From CAZIJH01 sp964539655 (GTDB lineage: Archaea; Aenigmatarchaeota; Aenigmatarchaeia; CG10238-14; SCSR01): a stretch of DNA of 64,000 nt. The stretch covers positions 1 through 64,000 of the forward strand of contig CAZIJH010000003.1 in NCBI GenBank assembly GCA_964539655.1, in the 5' to 3' direction. Both the position numbers and the translations under genes were made by a program. This document shows positions 59,980 through 64,000 of this stretch, one piece after another. A model generated the notes under the pieces. It was not told the origin of the DNA and searched no databases. It saw only the letters and a program-made list of their open reading frames with translations. Every line of letters starts with the position of its first letter. Position 1 is the first letter of the stretch.

Positions 59980-61515
59980 ATGGGTCTTCTGAAAAATCCG
60001 ATTGAAATCAGAGATTATCAAAAAAACATTGCAGAAGTCGCCGGCGAAAAAAATACCCTTGTAGTAATCCCAACCGGAATGGGAAAGACTTTGATTGCAG
60101 TTTTGATAGCGATAAAAAGATTGGACAAATTTCCCGGCAGCAAAGTTCTGATCACCGCTCCCACCAGGCCGCTTAACGCGCAGCACCAGAAAACCTTCGC
60201 GCAATTTACCGAAATTGCGGACGAGGACGTTGTGCTCGTCACGGGAAAAATAAATCCGGATGACAGGAAGGAAGTTTACAAAAGAGCCGAAGTTGTGATC
60301 GCGACTCCTCAGACGATTGAGAACGATCTCGAGTCTGGAAGAATTAATCTCGCTGATTTTTCATTTGTTGTTTTCGACGAAGCGCACAGGGCCGTGAAGG
60401 ATTACGCGTACCCTTACATCGCCAAAAAATACATGCTGCAGGCGAAAAATCCGCTGATACTAGCGCTGACAGCATCGCCCGGAGGGACGCAGCAGAAAAT
60501 CAACGAGATAATCCAGAACCTTTACATCAAGGCCGTCGAGATTAGGACGGAGATCGACACCGACGTGGAAAAATACGTCAAGCAGATCGAGAGGGAATTC
60601 ATCTACGTGAATTTTCCGGAAGAATTCAAAAAAATAAAATCGCTACTCGAGGAGGTTCTGAAAGACGACCTTTACTGGCTGAAAGAGAAGCATTACATCC
60701 CGATGTACAGGCCGCCGAAAAGAATGCTGATAGCATTGCAGAACAAAATCGGGGCTCGGTACGCGGCGACGAAAAATTACGGGCTGATATGGGCGATCAT
60801 GCGCTCCGCCGAAGCGATCAAGCTGGAGCACGCAATCGAGCTGCTCGAGACGCAGGGAATTTCTTTCCTCAACGAATATTTCAAAAGGATTTCGGCAAGC
60901 GCGAAGCAGACCGATAAAAGATTGCTGAAAAACCAGAAAATTGTTGACGCGATAAAAATCGTAGAAGACCTCGATTCGAAAGGGATCGAACATCCCAAGC
61001 TGGAAAAATTGAAAGAAACCGTTCTCCGAATGCAGAAAGAAAATCAGAAAATAAAGATAATCGTTTTCGCGAACTTCAGATCGGCTGTCGACAAGATTAC
61101 GAAAATTCTGAACGATGCCGGAGTCCCGACCGAGACGCTTGTCGGCCAGGCCGTGAAAAACGGGAAGGGAATGACGCAGGAGGAGCAGGTTGATACATTG
61201 CAGAGGTTCAAGGCGGGCGAGTTCAATGTCCTGGTCGGAACTTCTGTGAGCGAGGGAGGGAGTGACGTCCCTGCAGTCGGCTACGCGGGTGTCTGCGAGC
61301 CGGTCGCTAGCGAGATCAGGAGCATACAGAGGCGCGGAAGAGTTGGCAGGCAGGTGACCGGGAAAGTTATCTTCCTCATTACGAGGGACACGAGAGACGA
61401 GGCTTACTTCTTCGCGTCATTGCAAAAAGAAAAAAAGATGAAAGGGATATTGTACGGGATGAAGCAGAGCGGAAAGGTCGGAAGCAAAAAGACTTTGGTT
61501 GATTGGGTGAAATGA
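59980..61515 (+). CDS. Hef/FANCM-type superfamily 2 helicase (helicase part only)
   Basis: 511 residues. Walker A PTGMGKT (31-37), DEAH box (VVFDEAH), and a C-terminal RecA lobe ending with QRRGRVGRQ. This is the helicase half of archaeal Hef. The fused XPF-type nuclease is instead a separate gene overlapping by 4 bp (ATGA). Acts on stalled forks and branched DNA. Confidence 0.9.
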   Translation: MGLLKNPIEIRDYQKNIAEVAGEKNTLVVIPTGMGKTLIAVLIAIKRLDKFPGSKVLITAPTRPLNAQHQKTFAQFTEIADEDVVLVTGKINPDDRKEVYKRAEVVIATPQTIENDLESGRINLADFSFVVFDEAHRAVKDYAYPYIAKKYMLQAKNPLILALTASPGGTQQKINEIIQNLYIKAVEIRTEIDTDVEKYVKQIEREFIYVNFPEEFKKIKSLLEEVLKDDLYWLKEKHYIPMYRPPKRMLIALQNKIGARYAATKNYGLIWAIMRSAEAIKLEHAIELLETQGISFLNEYFKRISASAKQTDKRLLKNQKIVDAIKIVEDLDSKGIEHPKLEKLKETVLRMQKENQKIKIIVFANFRSAVDKITKILNDAGVPTETLVGQAVKNGKGMTQEEQVDTLQRFKAGEFNVLVGTSVSEGGSDVPAVGYAGVCEPVASEIRSIQRRGRVGRQVTGKVIFLITRDTRDEAYFFASLQKEKKMKGILYGMKQSGKVGSKKTLVDWVK

Positions 61516-62171
61516 AAATGCAGACTCAAAAAATTCTGAGGGATCCCGGAAAGGTTCACATCATAGGGGACTACAGAGAAAAAGAGGTTATTGCGAATTT
61601 GGAAAAGCTCGGTGCGACCGTCGTCAAGAATTCTTTGGAGGTCGGAGACTTCATCGCAAGCGACAAGGTCGTATTCGAAAGGAAATCCCACAGCGATTTC
61701 GTTTCTTCGATAATCGACAGCAGGCTTTTCGAGCAGGTTGAAAACATGAGGGAGAATTTCGAGAAAGTTGTTTTGATTATCGAGGGCAGCTCGAACAGGA
61801 ACATAAGCGAGAATGCGCTGTACGCCGCTCTGGCGTCGATCGTTGTCAGGGACGACGTCTCCGTGCTGTCGACAAGAAACCCTTACGAAACGGCGCAGAC
61901 AATTTTTTGGATCGTAAAAAAAGAGCAGGAGGAGCACAGGCACGACATTGTTTTCAAGGTCGGCAAGAAACCCGTAGAAGACAACAAATACAAAGAGATG
62001 ATTGTTGCTGGTTTGCCTGGAATCGGTCCGGTAATTTCGAAGAGGCTCCTCGAACATTTCGGATCTGTCGAAAAAATATTTTCGGCGAGCGAGGACGAAT
62101 TGCAAAAGGTGCACGGCGTAGGGAAGATAATTGCGAAAAATATTAGAACTCTGATTACCAAGAAATATTAG
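61512..62171 (+). CDS. XPF/ERCC4-type nuclease with helix-hairpin-helix tail
   Basis: 219 residues from ATG 61512, which has GGTGA just upstream. The nuclease core includes IGDYREKE (GDxxE-like) and VVFERKSHSDF (ERKxxxD). The C-terminal HhH2 region (LPGIGPVISKRLLEHFGS and VHGVGKIIAKNI) binds DNA. Together with the preceding gene it re-creates Hef as two chains. Confidence 0.92.
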   Translation: MKMQTQKILRDPGKVHIIGDYREKEVIANLEKLGATVVKNSLEVGDFIASDKVVFERKSHSDFVSSIIDSRLFEQVENMRENFEKVVLIIEGSSNRNISENALYAALASIVVRDDVSVLSTRNPYETAQTIFWIVKKEQEEHRHDIVFKVGKKPVEDNKYKEMIVAGLPGIGPVISKRLLEHFGSVEKIFSASEDELQKVHGVGKIIAKNIRTLITKKY

Positions 62172-62188
62172 GTGAAATCATAAGGTCC

Positions 62189-62608
62189 TTGATCGTCGGC
62201 ATTGATCCCGGAACAACGGTCGGAGTTTCTATTCTTGACACGGAAGGAAATCTGGTTTACACAACGAGCAAAAAGAACGCGAGCAAGAACGACATAATAA
62301 GTCTGGTCTCTTCATTTGGGAGGCCCGTCATAATAAGTTCTGACAAGAATCCGACGCCGAGATACGTCGAGAAAGTTTCTACTTCGTTCGGATCAAAATT
62401 ATTCTTTCCCGAACAGCCGCTGCCTGTCAGACAAAAGCACAAGATCACCCGCGAATTTTTCGACGAGATAAGCAACGCGCACGAGATGGACTCGCTTGCA
62501 GCTGCAATAATAGCCTGGAAAGCGAATAGGAAATCAATAGAAAAAAACAGCAAGAAAGCAGGCGACATGTCCGAATGGCTAAGAAACAACCGAAGAGGAA
62601 AGATCTGA
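62189..62608 (+). CDS. RNase H-like fold protein, DUF460-type
   Basis: TTG start at 62189. IVGIDPGTTVGVSILD is the first strand and Asp of an RuvC/RNase H-like nuclease fold, followed by IISSDKNPTPRYVEK and DEISNAHEMDSLAAA with later acidic residues, as in archaeal DUF460 proteins. Full-length DUF460 proteins are much longer, so this is a minimal domain. Overlaps the next gene by 34 bp. Confidence 0.7.
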   Translation: MIVGIDPGTTVGVSILDTEGNLVYTTSKKNASKNDIISLVSSFGRPVIISSDKNPTPRYVEKVSTSFGSKLFFPEQPLPVRQKHKITREFFDEISNAHEMDSLAAAIIAWKANRKSIEKNSKKAGDMSEWLRNNRRGKI

Positions 62609-63129
62609 ACAAAAGGCTGAAATCGCTCGCTGTATTTCTCGTCAAGTTGAACCTTCTTGCAATACCGCTCTACGCGATAATTTATTACAATCTCTCGTTC
62701 GTCCAGTTCCAAGATTTTGTCGCGACAATTGCGTTCTATCTCTTGAAAATTTTCGGATACAATTTTTCGATCGAAGGCCACAGCCTCTTCCTTTTTTCTC
62801 AGGAACAGTTCGTGCAGGTGGACATATCGTGGGACTCCTCGGGATGGAAAAGCCTCTACGTACTTTCCGCTCTCGTCGCCGCCACGCCGTCAGTCGTCTG
62901 GAAAAGAAAATTGAAGTTCCTCGCTTTCGCGCTGCCGACATTATTTACCGTAAATATTGTGCGCATACTGACGACGATAATCGTCTCTCTGTCGTTCGGC
63001 GCCGAGAGTTTCGAGAAATACTTCGATTTCATGCACCTTTTCCTGTGGAGCTCCGTTTCTATAATCACAGTACTGGCGATGTGGTACGTTTTCCTCAGAA
63101 TGGAAAAACATAATATTAGGGAAAAATAA
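62575..63129 (+). CDS. Archaeosortase/exosortase-like membrane protein lacking the catalytic Cys
   Basis: 184 residues with five or six membrane helices. The layout of the family is present: DSSGWKSLYVLSAL where active enzymes have a Cys near the start (C-x-G), then NIVRILTTII (conserved Arg) and FMHLFLW (conserved His). The Cys is replaced by Ser. It may use Ser, or be a non-proteolytic relative. Possible substrates with C-terminal sorting tails were not seen in this window. Confidence 0.65.
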   Translation: MAKKQPKRKDLNKRLKSLAVFLVKLNLLAIPLYAIIYYNLSFVQFQDFVATIAFYLLKIFGYNFSIEGHSLFLFSQEQFVQVDISWDSSGWKSLYVLSALVAATPSVVWKRKLKFLAFALPTLFTVNIVRILTTIIVSLSFGAESFEKYFDFMHLFLWSSVSIITVLAMWYVFLRMEKHNIREK

Positions 63130-63144
63130 CTTAATTTAGGTAAC

Positions 63145-64000
63145 ATGGCAACGGATTCTCTCGATGACAAAGTAAAGATGAGTCTTCTGCAGACCGAGAA
63201 AAGGCTGGTCGAGCTCGACATGGCCGTCACGGAGCTCAGGGACCTCAAGGAAAAGCTTGGGGAGTTCGATCCCGCGCAGCTGCAGAAACTTTCCGACATA
63301 GACGAGATGAAACAGAAGGTCGAGGATCTTGAAGACCTCATCATGGTCGAAAACGCTGGTATCATAGAATTGAAAAACATGATTACCGGAGAATCCGAAA
63401 AATCAGCCGAACAGGCGCAACAGCCTGTGCAGCAAACTGAAGTCAAGCAGGAACTTCCTCAGGAATTCCACGACAAGATGGCGGTCCTTGACCAGATTCA
63501 AGGCAAAGTGAAAAATATAAATCAGGTCGAGCAGCAGATACAGAACATTTCTTCGGAAATCTCGTCGCTGAGAAACGATTTGACGATTATGAAAACTGTC
63601 GCGCCTGGCGTGAAGCTTGGTCCGGACTTCCAGCTTCTTTCCATAAAGATTGACAATCTGAAAAACATAGTCGACGACCTCCTCACAAGAAAAGTCGAGC
63701 TTGACATGAAGATGGAAGGCATCGAGAAAAACGTTTCATTTTTGCATTCGATGGGGACTGGCAAATTGTCGGACGACATACGGCGCGAGATCGACATAAT
63801 AAAGAGAGACTACTCGGTCACCAATTCGAGATTGGATTCTCTGGAAAACGTAGCGCACGATATTTCTGAAAACATGATGAAGGTCGAGTCTTCCGTTAGC
63901 AAGTTCGAAAGTTTTGAGAAGGCCTCGGCGTTCGGCAAGGAATTGGAATCGAAACTGGATCAGTTCAAGTTCGTCGAGGGCGAGATGAGGAGGCTGTCAA
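63145..64000 (+). CDS. Coiled-coil protein, partial (runs off window)
   Basis: ATG at 63145 after an AGGTAA site; the frame is open to the window end (285 codons). The product is almost entirely heptad-patterned helix (Leu/Lys/Glu/Asp-rich) with a Gln-rich hinge at about 90-110. Similar coiled-coil proteins follow archaeosortase genes in some genomes, but the role is unknown. Confidence 0.75.
   Translation, partial: MATDSLDDKVKMSLLQTEKRLVELDMAVTELRDLKEKLGEFDPAQLQKLSDIDEMKQKVEDLEDLIMVENAGIIELKNMITGESEKSAEQAQQPVQQTEVKQELPQEFHDKMAVLDQIQGKVKNINQVEQQIQNISSEISSLRNDLTIMKTVAPGVKLGPDFQLLSIKIDNLKNIVDDLLTRKVELDMKMEGIEKNVSFLHSMGTGKLSDDIRREIDIIKRDYSVTNSRLDSLENVAHDISENMMKVESSVSKFESFEKASAFGKELESKLDQFKFVEGEMRRLS

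Overview
The window is archaeal. It carries an archaeal histone, TFIIB (TFB), aIF5A, GatD/GatE, a pyruvoyl-type arginine decarboxylase, a Hef-like helicase with a separate XPF nuclease, a bulge-helix-bulge tRNA intron, TATA-type promoters and an anti-Shine-Dalgarno tail CACCTCCTT on the 16S rRNA. Many small unrecognised genes, 16S and 23S genes 13.6 kb apart with protein genes between them, inserts in both rRNAs and a compact GatE suggest a DPANN-type lineage. The phylum cannot be fixed from this window alone. It looks like a metagenomic scaffold: it contains a 10-N gap that appears to be spurious.

Layout. 1-563 is the 3' end of 16S rRNA, with two intron-like inserts. 0.7-13.8 kb holds a ParB/DGQHR-type protein, a DEAD-box helicase coupled to an EF-Tu/SelB-like factor without a GTPase site, tRNA-Ala(TGC) with a 13-nt intron, two membrane-anchored beta-propeller proteins, two metalloprotease-like genes, a 35-residue C2H2 zinc finger and an SDR enzyme. 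13.8-17.6 kb is a divergent 23S rRNA with two inserts and several changes at near-universal ribosomal nucleotides. 17.6-23.8 kb is an accessory region: a P-loop ATPase, a small predicted winged-helix gene with two palindromic operators and flanking 30-bp direct repeats, then a seven-gene overlapping operon (two unknowns, RHH regulator, Cys-rich protein, methyltransferase, HAD phosphatase, HExxxH protein). The operon shares a 36-bp promoter module with the ATPase gene. 23.8-31.5 kb is mostly housekeeping and envelope genes.

31.592-34.606 kb is an IS6/IS240-like transposon with about 24-bp terminal inverted repeats and a perfect 8-bp target duplication. It carries four cargo genes and sits in what was a roughly 160-bp divergent promoter region between the histone and tfb genes. 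34.7-46 kb has TFB, a cobalamin adenosyltransferase, two tandem MNT-HEPN fusion paralogs, a sugar nucleotidyltransferase and several conserved-looking unknowns, including a tandem paralog pair. 46-56.5 kb is informational and metabolic: Lrp-type regulator, prenyl synthase, two TGS GTPases, GatD/GatE, PdaD, NUDIX and TRAM proteins. 56.46-59.04 kb is an AT-rich island of two membrane-protein genes next to tRNA-Ser(CGA). 59.2-64 kb holds Dph6, split Hef, a DUF460-like protein, an archaeosortase-like protein lacking the catalytic Cys, and a coiled-coil gene cut by the window end.

The main candidates for something undescribed are the 20.2-23.8 kb operon with its ATPase partner, the cargo-carrying IS6-like transposon, the tandem MNT-HEPN fusions, and the rRNA inserts and ribosomal active-site substitutions. 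All family assignments come from reading motifs; no database search was run.
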